A stretch of 64,000 nt of DNA, taken from positions 1,559,501 through 1,623,500 of the forward strand of contig NZ_CP046266.1 of the NCBI RefSeq assembly GCF_009720625.1, in the 5' to 3' direction. The notes under the pieces are model-generated. The model had not been told where the DNA came from and did not search any database. It saw nothing but the letters and a program-made list of their open reading frames with translations. The translations under genes and the position numbers were made by a program. Position 1 is the first letter of the stretch. Each line of letters begins with the position of its first letter. The DNA comes from Metabacillus sediminilitoris (lineage in GTDB: Bacteria; Bacillota; Bacilli; Bacillales; Bacillaceae). Of the stretch, positions 25,092 through 32,494 are shown in pieces.

Positions 25092-25326
25092 TTCTTTTTG
25101 GCTGTTTTCGCATACTTTGTTGCTATTTACCAAGTAATGCGGTGTGGTTGATTTCCGCTCCAGATGCTCGCTTTCCGCGGGGCGGGCGGTGAGCCTCCTC
25201 GGCGTAAACGCCTGTGGGGTCTCACCTGTCCCGCTACTCCCGCAGGAGTCTCGCACTTCCGCTCAATCAACCTTAAATAGTTTTCGTTTTAAAAACAACA
25301 ATCTTTACGAAAAGAGCCTTCTTTTT
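25092..25326. mobile_element. MITE-like element with ISL3-type ends and 8-bp target duplication
   Basis: The element body 25100-25318 has near-inverted ends GGCTGTTTTCG (25100-25110) and CGAAAAGAGCC (25308-25318). It is flanked by TTCTTTTT at 25092-25099 and 25319-25326. The interior is much GC-richer than the surroundings, contains TCCGCGGGGCGGGCGGTGAG, and codes for nothing credible. GGCTCTTT-type ends and 8-bp duplications are features of the ISL3 family. Related pieces lie at 26137-26179 and 48431-48570. Confidence 0.8.
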
Positions 25327-25556
25327 CTATGAAAAATCTAACTTTATATTCGTTAAAAACGGTTGAAGGTCCTTTCATCAAAAGATATTCCCGTAACAGA
25401 TATTCAAGACTGTTATTTTCATGAGGCAAGTGTTAAAGATCAAAGGAGATGTTCGATCGTTCCTTTGCTATTGAGCGAGTGGTACAGAACAGGTTAAGTT
25501 TCAATTTGATGTATGATAGGTGTATCAAAGGAAATAGGTATAGGAGTTGGTTATTT

Positions 25557-26093
25557 TTGAACATAACAATCAGGCAAGAACAAATTGAAGATTATGAAAT
25601 AACGGAAAGAGTTGTAGAATGTGCATTTGCTAGAGCAGAACATAGCGATAAAAAGGAGCATAAGCTGGTTTCTCGTATTAGAAAATCCACTTCTTTTATT
25701 CCAAAACTATCTTTAGTGGCAGTTGATCATGATCACAATAAAATAATAGGCCATCTTCTTTTATCTAAGATAAAAATTAGGAATGACAATGGGAATGCAG
25801 AATCACTTGCGCTTGCACCTGTTTCAGTCATACCCGAATATCAGAATAATGGAGTGGGCAAACTATTAATTTTTGAAGCATTGAAAAGAGCAAAAGATCT
25901 GGCATACAATTCCATTGTTGTCTTAGGGCATCCAGAATATTATCCGAAGTTCGGCTTCAAAAAAGCATCTTTATGGGGGATAGAAGCACCTTTCGAAGTA
26001 CCTGATGAAGCATACATGGCTATTGAGCTGCATGAAAATGCACTTAATAAGGTATCAGGCATTGTTGAATATCCAAGTGTGTTTTTTGAATAA
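25557..26093 (+). CDS. GNAT-family N-acetyltransferase
   Basis: From TTG 25557 the protein has 178 residues and begins LNITIRQEQIEDYEITERVV, the usual start of YhbS-type acetyltransferases. TAGGAG lies about 10 bases upstream. An in-frame ATG at 25449 would add 36 unrelated residues and is less likely. The acetyl-CoA site VSVIPEYQNNGVGKLLIFEALK (pattern RxxGxG-like) and the VLGHPEYYPKFGFKKA motif are intact. Substrate unknown. It stands between two repeat fragments and its neighbours do not suggest a role. Confidence 0.75.
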   Translation: MNITIRQEQIEDYEITERVVECAFARAEHSDKKEHKLVSRIRKSTSFIPKLSLVAVDHDHNKIIGHLLLSKIKIRNDNGNAESLALAPVSVIPEYQNNGVGKLLIFEALKRAKDLAYNSIVVLGHPEYYPKFGFKKASLWGIEAPFEVPDEAYMAIELHENALNKVSGIVEYPSVFFE

Positions 26094-26136
26094 GCACTAC
26101 TAATACACATTACGTTTCCAATACATCATTAATTAG

Positions 26137-26179
26137 GGCTCTTTTCTAAAAGGTAGTTACTTTTAAAACGAAAACTATT
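26137..26179 (-). repeat. MITE end fragment
   Basis: GGCTCTTTTC at 26137-26146 followed by sequence ending AAAACGAAAACTATT (26165-26179) is a diverged inverted copy of the right end of the element at 25100-25318. It abuts the cysteine desulfurase fragment without a gap. Confidence 0.7.
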
Positions 26180-26425
26180 GTAGAATCTCTGTTAATAAAT
26201 ATGGATCTTGCAGGGATTGCTGTTTCGTGTGGCTCCGCTTGTACAGCGGGTTCAATTGATCCTTCCCGTGTGTTAGTTTCAATGTATGGTAAAGGATCTA
26301 TGCAAAGTACATCTTCAATTCGATTTAGCTTTGGATTAGGAAATACTTTAGAAGATATTACATTCGCTGCAAATGAAACAGTTGAAATAGTTAAACAGTT
26401 AACATCTGAGAAACTTAGGGAGTGA
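26180..26425 (+). pseudogene. C-terminal fragment of a cysteine desulfurase (NifS/IscS-like)
   Basis: The frame VESLLINMDLAGIAVSCGSA followed by CTAGSIDPSRVLVSMYGKG, then SIRFSFGLGNTLEDI, is the active-site cysteine loop and C-terminus of NifS-like desulfurases. Only about 80 of roughly 380 residues remain, and the fragment begins exactly where the MITE end stops. An ATG at 26201 could allow translation, but the PLP-binding domain is absent. It is a relic created by a repeat-associated deletion or insertion. Confidence 0.8.
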
Positions 26426-26542
26426 TAGGGAAGCACAACTATCTCCAACACTTTTTTACAGCGGGAATGCTGCCCATCTATATCTTCTACCACTTTTTCC
26501 CTTTAAGGCATAATTAAATAGCTTGTAATAGACTGTATTTTT

Positions 26543-26579
26543 AAGCTAATCCATTTTTTATATGAGATTGGCTTTTTTC
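26543..26579 (+). terminator. Terminator-like hairpin
   Basis: AAGCTAATC (26543-26551) pairs, with one G-T, with GATTGGCTT (26566-26574), followed by TTTTC. It ends the desulfurase relic and precedes the sigma-54 promoter at 26615. Confidence 0.7.
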
Positions 26580-26614
26580 TATTTAAAAATATTCAAAGTA
26601 TTATTCTAATCAAA

Positions 26615-26629
26615 TGGCACAAATCTTGC
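26615..26629 (+). promoter_or_regulatory. Sigma-54 (SigL) promoter of the acetyltransferase gene
   Basis: TGGCACAAATCTTGC matches TGGCAC-N5-TTGC exactly, 42 bases before the ATG at 26672. A GCATAA half-site lies at 26508-26513, about 100 bases upstream. Confidence 0.85.
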
Positions 26630-26671
26630 AAACAACAAGTTATATAATAACTATTGGAAGGAAGATGAAAT

Positions 26672-27085
26672 ATGAAAGTTCCAGTTGAAAATATCGTTGA
26701 GTTAAAAGTAGAACATCAATTTTTACAGGCGTATCCATTAATGAAACAGTTGCATGCCTATTTACATTTAGATACATTTCTTGAATTTTCAAAAAATATG
26801 CCTTATGATGGTTATCATTTATTTGGTCTATATCATGATACAAATATCGTTGCATTGGCAGGTATTAGCTGGCGTGAAAATTTACATAACAAACGCTATG
26901 TGTTTGTGCAAGATTTCGTAACAGATGCAAATCATAGACCTCATGAACTTGGATATAATCTTCTCAGTTATATTCATGAGTGGGCAAAAGAGGAGGGAGC
27001 TATATGCGTAATGGATTCATATATTCATGTTATTGTTGAAGACAAGCAATCGAGCATATTTGGAGCGGGAAATCCCATCAGATAA
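26672..27085 (+). CDS. GNAT-family acetyltransferase, SigL-dependent, possibly shortened
   Basis: A 137-residue GNAT-like protein. It has YHLFGLYHDTNIVALAGISW, YVFVQDFVTDANHRPHELGY (acetyl-CoA site, with ELGYN where RGxGxG is usual) and LLSYIHEWAKEEGAICVMDS. The normal final strand (…YENRGF…) is missing: the last 25 residues are unusual, suggesting a frameshift near the 3' end. GGAAGG lies about 10 bases before ATG. A canonical sigma-54 promoter puts it in the same control class as the putrescine genes downstream. It could act on polyamines, but that is only inference from its promoter. Confidence 0.7.
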   Translation: MKVPVENIVELKVEHQFLQAYPLMKQLHAYLHLDTFLEFSKNMPYDGYHLFGLYHDTNIVALAGISWRENLHNKRYVFVQDFVTDANHRPHELGYNLLSYIHEWAKEEGAICVMDSYIHVIVEDKQSSIFGAGNPIR

Positions 27086-27299
27086 TTCCTCTTTTTATGG
27101 CACAAATCCAATTTAGAATTTATCACATTCATATTTAAAAAAGTTATGAAAATGGGCATATATTATGCAGTAGTGGATAGTCATTCTCACAACTAGATAC
27201 GATTTAATACTAACCCAGCAAAACAAGGAATCCAACACTTGGTTTCCTTGTTGGCTTAGTCCTCATTACTTGACTATCGGTTTCTGCAACTGATAAATG

Positions 27300-27666
27300 A
27301 GAGATTAACGAAAATATATTTGTCAGCACTTTTTCCCAGTGTCTTCCTGGATCTGGGTGGTTGGCTATTGTTTTATTTGTTACAGCTGTATATTAGTTTA
27401 GTGTGAACATTGCTGCTAATTTTAATGGTTTTTTAGTTTTGGTTCAAATGTTAGTTATCTTGATCATCATCATTTTAGTAGTCAGGGGGGACTGATAATG
27501 GTGAAGGTACAAGGGCGATAGCTTCTGCACAGCGATTTAATCAATCTGACATGGTACTGTTAACATAAATTTTTGGAGTGACTATTCAGTGTTTTTACTT
27601 TTAGGCTTTGATACAGTGACGATACTGTCGGAAGAAACATCTGAGGCACATAAAGCGATCTGCGTG
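27300..27666 (+). pseudogene. Relic of an APC-family amino-acid/polyamine permease
   Basis: Readable pieces include KIYLSALFPSVF and, near 27605, LGFDTVTILSEETSEAHKAI. The latter aligns with [20 protein letters not shown] of the intact permease at 33840 and LGFDSVTTFSEETINPKKII of that at 45824. Many stops and frame changes lie between. It is a third, dead copy of the same permease type, and a damaged sigma-54 promoter and a GCATATATTATGC dyad lie upstream. Confidence 0.7.
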
Positions 27667-27917
27667 TAATCACCTAACCATTATTTGGTTGAATTACTGT
27701 ATATTGTTATATCTTAATACGTTTCTATAACTATCTCATTGTACAAGTAATTAGCAAGCACTGTTATGGGTCTTTGTAGGATACTTCTTGATTCAAATTC
27801 TCTAATAATCTGACTTATTTTGGCAGCAAGGGGTTTGGGATATCTCTTACATCTTACGAAAATGTTCACCTCAAAGTCACAGGTGCAACTTCCGAGTGTT
27901 ACATGAGTTTATTTACA

Positions 27918-27975
27918 AGTTGTTTACTAAGAATTCCTTTTGATTTTAAAGGGAAATGGTAAACAACTTTTTTAT
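27918..27975 (+). terminator. Terminator-like long hairpin
   Basis: AAGTTGTTTAC (27918-27928) pairs with GTAAACAACTT (27959-27969), followed by TTTTTATTT. It would have ended the permease relic. Confidence 0.7.
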
Positions 27976-28027
27976 TTCTATATGGTAATGTTCTAAAAAC
28001 CCCCTCGATAATAATCATTCAGAATCA

Positions 28028-28075
28028 AAGCAATTGCATAAGTTATTCAATTATGAATAACTTATGCAATTGCTT
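28028..28075. promoter_or_regulatory. Perfect 22-bp inverted repeat upstream of gdh, candidate activator site
   Basis: The arm 28028-28049 (AAGCAATTGCATAAGTTATT then CA) is the exact complement of 28054-28075, with a four-base loop. It contains TTGCATAA and TTATGCAA and lies 103 bases upstream of the sigma-54 -24 box. No T-run follows, so a terminator role is unlikely. The half-site recurs at other sigma-54 promoters in the window. Confidence 0.65.
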
Positions 28076-28177
28076 ACCTTATGAAACAGTATTCATCTCT
28101 TCTTTAAACACTAACTGTGCTATAAAACATTATTGCAAAATGAAAACTTGTTCTTTAACTTCATGCAAAGTTGGTGA

Positions 28178-28192
28178 TGGCACAGTTATTGC
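28178..28192 (+). promoter_or_regulatory. Sigma-54 promoter of the glutamate dehydrogenase operon
   Basis: TGGCACAGTTATTGC is an exact TGGCAC-N5-TTGC match, 36 bases before the gdh ATG. Confidence 0.9.
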
Positions 28193-28228
28193 AAGTATAT
28201 TTAATAAATAATTAAAAGAGGTGTTAAG

Positions 28229-29527
28229 ATGACTGTTTCAACAGCAGAAACAAAACAAAATCATTCCGTAAAGGAGCAGTTGAGCAATACAAACCCGCTA
28301 ATAGAGTTTCAGGCTGTTTTAAAAGAAGCAATTGAAGTATTACGTTATCCGAATGATGTTTTTGAATTTCTTAAAGAGCCAATGAGATTTTTAGAGGTAA
28401 GTATTCCAGTGCGTATGGATAATAACACAACAAAGGTGTTTCGCGGATATCGTGCACAGCATAATGATGCGAATGGTCCTACAAAAGGAGGGATTCGTTT
28501 TCATCCAGACGTAACGCCAGAGGAAGTAAAAGCCTTATCAGGATGGATGAGTATGAAATGTGGAATTACGGGACTTCCTTATGGGGGGGCAAAAGGGGGA
28601 ATTGTTTGTGATCCTCGAAATATGAGTTTACGAGAATTAGAGTTACTTAGCAGAGGTTACGTAAGGGCTGTTAGTCAAATTGTGGGTCCAACAAAAGATA
28701 TACCTGCACCAGATATGTATACGAATTCTCAGATCATGGCTTGGATGTTAGATGAATATGATCATATTCGAGAATTCGATTCACCAGGTTTTATTACTGG
28801 AAAACCTTTAGCTTTAGGAGGATCTGAGGGGCGGGAGACAGCAACCTCTAAAGGAGTATTGTATACGCTTGAAAGAATATGTGAATTAAAGAAAATACCA
28901 ATTAAAGAAATGACTGTTATTATTCAAGGCTTTGGAAATGTAGGCAGTTTTTTGGCGAAGTATCTGTATGAATTAGGTGCAAAGGTAGTAGGGATCTCGG
29001 ATGTCCTTGGCGGGATCTATGATCCAAATGGTTTAGACATTCCTTTATTGCTGAATAGCAGAGACTCATTCGGTATCGTTTCAAATGACATAGAAAGATC
29101 TCTATCAAATCAAGATTTATTAGAAAAAGAATGTGATATTTTAATCCCTGCAGCAATTGGAGGACAGATCACAAAAAACAATGCTAACAATATAAAATGC
29201 CAAATTGTTATAGAAGCAGCGAATGGACCAACAACAAAAGAAGCAGCAAAGATTCTGCAGGAAAGAGACATTCTTGTCGTACCGGATATTTTAGCTAACT
29301 CCGGAGGCGTAATTGTTTCTTATTTTGAATGGTGTCAAAATAATCAAGGCTACTATTGGACAGAAGAGAAAGTCGATCAGCATTTAAAGGAGAAAATAAG
29401 TTCCAGTTTTGAAAAAGTCTTTCAAACTTCCCAGTGCTTTGAGGTGGATATGAGAATAGCTGCTTATATTGAAGGTATTCGCAGGGTGACAGAAGCTTCA
29501 CGATTGCGTGGTTGGATAACGTGGTGA
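28229..29527 (+). CDS. NAD-specific glutamate dehydrogenase (RocG/GudB type)
   Basis: A 432-residue enzyme oxidising glutamate to 2-oxoglutarate and ammonia. The catalytic lysine region KCGITGLPYGGAKGGI, the preceding GPTKGGIRFHPDVT, and the nucleotide-binding IQGFGNVGSFLAKYL are intact; the C-terminal domain is complete. AAGAGGTG precedes ATG. B. subtilis RocG is also SigL-dependent and serves arginine catabolism. Here the perfect sigma-54 promoter and the location next to putrescine/GABA genes suggest it drains the glutamate produced by the PatA and GabT transaminations. It heads a three-gene operon. Confidence 0.9.
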   Translation: MTVSTAETKQNHSVKEQLSNTNPLIEFQAVLKEAIEVLRYPNDVFEFLKEPMRFLEVSIPVRMDNNTTKVFRGYRAQHNDANGPTKGGIRFHPDVTPEEVKALSGWMSMKCGITGLPYGGAKGGIVCDPRNMSLRELELLSRGYVRAVSQIVGPTKDIPAPDMYTNSQIMAWMLDEYDHIREFDSPGFITGKPLALGGSEGRETATSKGVLYTLERICELKKIPIKEMTVIIQGFGNVGSFLAKYLYELGAKVVGISDVLGGIYDPNGLDIPLLLNSRDSFGIVSNDIERSLSNQDLLEKECDILIPAAIGGQITKNNANNIKCQIVIEAANGPTTKEAAKILQERDILVVPDILANSGGVIVSYFEWCQNNQGYYWTEEKVDQHLKEKISSSFEKVFQTSQCFEVDMRIAAYIEGIRRVTEASRLRGWITW

Positions 29528-29541
29528 AGGGAGTCTAACAA

Positions 29542-29826
29542 ATGGAAATTTTATTAGAAGAGAGAGAGGATCAAACAGTACATTATTACTGTATAGCAAC
29601 TGATTATTATCGCTACGATATTTCTATCATTTATTCAAATTTGTTTTGTGGAAAAGCAATGGTTATCTCAATTCAAACTGGAAAAATGGTGTTAATGTGC
29701 AAAGAAGATATCGAAAATGAAGAATATTGGTTAGGAAGGTTGGGAATCAACACAATAGATGTTCCTGTATGTAGAGATTTTCTGCTTACAGTCTTAGATC
29801 AAAAACAGTTTGCTAATCAATATTAA
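29542..29826 (+). CDS. Small conserved protein, DUF3055/SAV0927-like
   Basis: A 94-residue cytoplasmic protein. It has YYCIATDYYRYDISIIYSNL followed by FCGKAMVISIQTGKMVLMC and a hydrophobic C-terminal helix; this resembles the small Firmicutes family DUF3055. There is no catalytic motif. GAAGGGAG precedes ATG. It lies 14 bases after gdh and 15 bases before the next small gene, so it is transcribed from the gdh sigma-54 promoter. Function unknown; a regulator or partner of Gdh is possible but unproven. Confidence 0.6.
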   Translation: MEILLEEREDQTVHYYCIATDYYRYDISIIYSNLFCGKAMVISIQTGKMVLMCKEDIENEEYWLGRLGINTIDVPVCRDFLLTVLDQKQFANQY

Positions 29827-29841
29827 GATAGAGAGGAGCAA

Positions 29842-30096
29842 GTGACGGTGTATCAGGAATTTATTATGAGTTCTATTAGTGGCACAATTGAAGAAGTTTT
29901 AATTAATATCGATTCACGGATTTACGAATGGGAAACATTATTTACAATAAAAACAGTTGATGGTGAGTTAAAAACGGTAAATGTTGGACTCAGTGGAAAA
30001 GTGTGTTCTCTTGAAGTACAAAAAGGAGATCGAGTAATACCGGGCATGGTGCTTGCCTATATAAAAGAAGATTTTATTTTATGTGGAAGTGACTAG
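29842..30096 (+). CDS. Biotin/lipoyl-like hammerhead domain protein without the modifiable lysine motif
   Basis: An 84-residue single-domain protein starting from GTG 29842 behind GAGGAG. The fold pattern resembles a BCCP/lipoyl hammerhead: SSISGTIEEVLINIDSRIYE, TLFTIKT, then LSGKVCSLEVQKGDRVIPGM and VLAYI. The hairpin that normally carries MKM or DKA is replaced by VDGELKTVNV, so it is unlikely to be biotinylated or lipoylated. It is the last gene of the gdh operon. A stand-alone unmodified domain of this type in a glutamate dehydrogenase operon is unusual; function unknown. Confidence 0.6.
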   Translation: MTVYQEFIMSSISGTIEEVLINIDSRIYEWETLFTIKTVDGELKTVNVGLSGKVCSLEVQKGDRVIPGMVLAYIKEDFILCGSD

Positions 30097-30114
30097 ATTT
30101 AAGCAGATAGGCAT

Positions 30115-30144
30115 GGAGGAGATGAATCATGATCTCCTCTTTTC
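30115..30144 (+). terminator. Terminator of the gdh operon
   Basis: GAGGAGAT (30116-30123) pairs with ATCTCCTC (30132-30139), followed by TTTTC. Confidence 0.85.
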
Positions 30145-30264
30145 AAATGTATGAAATAATTGGAAAGATAGTTCACGGAAGTGAGAAATTTTTTACTTTT
30201 AGCTCTTATTATAAGATTCTATCAAATGGTACAATAGAGTAAGAGGATTGAAGGAGGCGCACCT

Positions 30265-32403
30265 ATGTTTACACTAGCAAAAGATAAAATTAGACCAATT
30301 ATTTCATTATCAATAGACAATCCTGAAGAAGATTGGCACCTGAAAATTAGAAATCATAATGAGCCTTTTTTATTTTTAGTCAGAAAAAAACAATTAGTTG
30401 CTTATATTCGATTAAAAGATATTTTATCCAATGATAGCTGCATGAACGTAACGATTGATACCTTGTTAGACAATTCAGTCCCGATAGAGAACATATGTAA
30501 ATTAAGTGAACATATTTCATTACCGGTACTTTTTCAAATAATAGGTGAATCCATTGCTCTTGTTAAAAATGAAAAAGGTGATTTAACTGGTTATATTAGA
30601 AGAGAAGATGTGTTAGCTGAATTATTTAAACAAGATAATAGGACCAGCTTTGACTTATTAAAGATTATATTAACGTCAATTCCAATGGGCATTTTTGTAG
30701 TGGATCGTGAAAAACAAATCGTCAATTGCAATGAATCAGGTTTAAAGATGATAAAAATGACATCACATGACGTCATTCAAAAGCCTGCAGAAAATATTTT
30801 TAACGGAGATCATATTCATAATGTTTTTTTATCAAGAGAAACGATCCTAAATCAGCTCCAAATTACTGAAAAAATGGGAGTCCTTGTTGACTATAGCCCG
30901 ATAATTGATATTAATGACGAAGTTGAAGGAATTATTATTATTGTTCAGGATTTACCAATGGTTGAGGAAATGGCCATGGAAATTGAACATATAAAAAATT
31001 TAAATAAAGACCTAAATGCGATTCTTTCCACCATTTATGACGAGATTCTTGTTGTGAACAGAAATGGAGAGTTGATCCGTTATAGTGATAGCTTTATATC
31101 TGAATTCTGGGGTGTACAGCTTAAAGATTTAATCGGCAAAAGCTTGCTGGATTTAGAAGACAAAGGTTTATTCAGTCCATCCGTTACCCGTCTTGTGTTA
31201 GAACAAAAGAAAAAAGTTTCAATTGTACAAGAAACCAAAGGTGGAAAGAAAATCCTTGCAGTAGGAAATCCAGTGTTCGATGAGGACGGCAAGATTGAGA
31301 GGATCATTATTGCATCAAGAGATATTACTGAAACAACAAAGTTAAAAACTGAATTACGGGAGATAAAAAAAATATCTGATCAATATAAGCAAGAGTTGGA
31401 TACATTCAAAAATAAAGATCAGTTTTTTAAAAAAATGATCTATTGCAGTCCGAAAATGGAACAAATAATGGAGCAAGTTCAGAAAATTTCAAATTTTTCA
31501 TCTACTGTTCTAATAAACGGGGAATCTGGTGTAGGAAAAGAAGTGATAGCTCAAGCGATTCATCAACTTGGAAACCGCTCAAATCAGCCGTTTCTTAAAT
31601 TGAATTGCGGTGCTATTCCAGAAAATCTGCTGGAGAGCGAGCTATTTGGCTATATTAAGGGATCGTTTACAGGGGCGGATAAAAACGGAAAAGAAGGTTA
31701 CTTTCAAAAGGCTGATCAAGGGATTTTATTTTTGGATGAAATTGGAGAAATGCCTTTGAGCCTACAAGTTAAATTACTTAGGGTTTTGCAGGAACAAGAA
31801 GTAATACCAATTGGCAGCACAACGCCAATAAAAATAAATGTTCAGATTGTAGCAGCAACCAATAAAAAATTAGAAAAAATGGTGGAACAAGGAACATTTC
31901 GCGAAGATTTATTTTATCGATTAAATGTAATCCCAATTTACGTACCTCCATTACGCGAGAGACCAGAAGACATCCCTCTGTTAGCATTTCATTTCTTACA
32001 ACAATTAAATGAGAGATATAAGAAAAACTATCACTTATCACCAGATGCTCTAAATTTACTAGAGGTATATCCATGGCCAGGAAATATACGTGAGTTACAA
32101 AATATGATTGAAAGATTAGCAGTTTCTGCTGATCACCAAACGATAGATGCTCATTTTGTCAATCAATTTCTTGCAGTTGGTACGGATTTGAAAAAAGAAA
32201 AGCTAGTCATAAAAAAAATTCTTCCGCTTCAGGAAGCTCTTGATAGCGTTGAGGAGCAATTGATATTGCTAGCAATGAAACAATATAAGACAACAACGAA
32301 AGCTGCCAAAGCTCTGGGGGTAAGCCAGTCATCCGTTAGTCGAAAATATCAGAAAATTTTAAGTGAAAAGAACAATACGATAGATGGAGTTTTCTTAAAA
32401 TAA
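30265..32403 (+). CDS. Sigma-54-dependent transcriptional activator (CBS-like/PAS-PAS-AAA+-HTH)
   Basis: A 712-residue enhancer-binding protein. Residues 1-125 look CBS-like, residues about 130-235 and 250-358 are PAS domains, residues about 392-635 are the AAA+ sigma-54 activation domain, and about 680-702 a Fis-type helix-turn-helix (TKAAKALGVSQSSVSRKYQK). Walker A is GESGVGKE (419-426) and Walker B ILFLDE (487-492). The sigma-54 contact loop is GSFTGA (466-471) instead of GAFTGA. AAGGAGG precedes ATG. It lies within the cluster served by sigma-54 promoters and is the only such activator in the window, so it most likely controls them. The sensed signal is unknown. Confidence 0.88.
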   Translation: MFTLAKDKIRPIISLSIDNPEEDWHLKIRNHNEPFLFLVRKKQLVAYIRLKDILSNDSCMNVTIDTLLDNSVPIENICKLSEHISLPVLFQIIGESIALVKNEKGDLTGYIRREDVLAELFKQDNRTSFDLLKIILTSIPMGIFVVDREKQIVNCNESGLKMIKMTSHDVIQKPAENIFNGDHIHNVFLSRETILNQLQITEKMGVLVDYSPIIDINDEVEGIIIIVQDLPMVEEMAMEIEHIKNLNKDLNAILSTIYDEILVVNRNGELIRYSDSFISEFWGVQLKDLIGKSLLDLEDKGLFSPSVTRLVLEQKKKVSIVQETKGGKKILAVGNPVFDEDGKIERIIIASRDITETTKLKTELREIKKISDQYKQELDTFKNKDQFFKKMIYCSPKMEQIMEQVQKISNFSSTVLINGESGVGKEVIAQAIHQLGNRSNQPFLKLNCGAIPENLLESELFGYIKGSFTGADKNGKEGYFQKADQGILFLDEIGEMPLSLQVKLLRVLQEQEVIPIGSTTPIKINVQIVAATNKKLEKMVEQGTFREDLFYRLNVIPIYVPPLRERPEDIPLLAFHFLQQLNERYKKNYHLSPDALNLLEVYPWPGNIRELQNMIERLAVSADHQTIDAHFVNQFLAVGTDLKKEKLVIKKILPLQEALDSVEEQLILLAMKQYKTTTKAAKALGVSQSSVSRKYQKILSEKNNTIDGVFLK

Positions 32404-32417
32404 AATAATTGCGTATG

Positions 32418-32460
32418 AAAAAGTGGTACAGATAGTTTATCTGTACCACTTTCCTTATTT
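32418..32460. terminator. Bidirectional terminator between activator gene and agmatinase gene
   Basis: AAAGTGGTACAGAT (32420-32433) pairs perfectly with ATCTGTACCACTTT (32439-32452), with As before and T-rich sequence after. Confidence 0.88.
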
Positions 32461-32494
32461 CACAGAACAACTGAAATGAACCAAGTTTATACTT

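Larger units (their letters stand above)
27086..28027. other. Decayed region between acetyltransferase and gdh
   Basis: No intact gene. It holds a crippled sigma-54 promoter (TGGCAC at 27098-27103 without a -12 TTGC), a GCATATATTATGC dyad (27156-27168), a non-T-tailed hairpin (27212-27256) and the permease relic described separately. Confidence 0.45.

Noticed and set aside
25144..25332. ORFs inside the GC-rich repeat
   Set aside because: They arise from the stop-poor GC-rich MITE core and are not conserved as protein.
27098..27112. A further TGGCAC that could be a sigma-54 promoter
   Set aside because: The -12 element reads CCAATTT rather than TTGC at the needed spacing; it is at best a relic.
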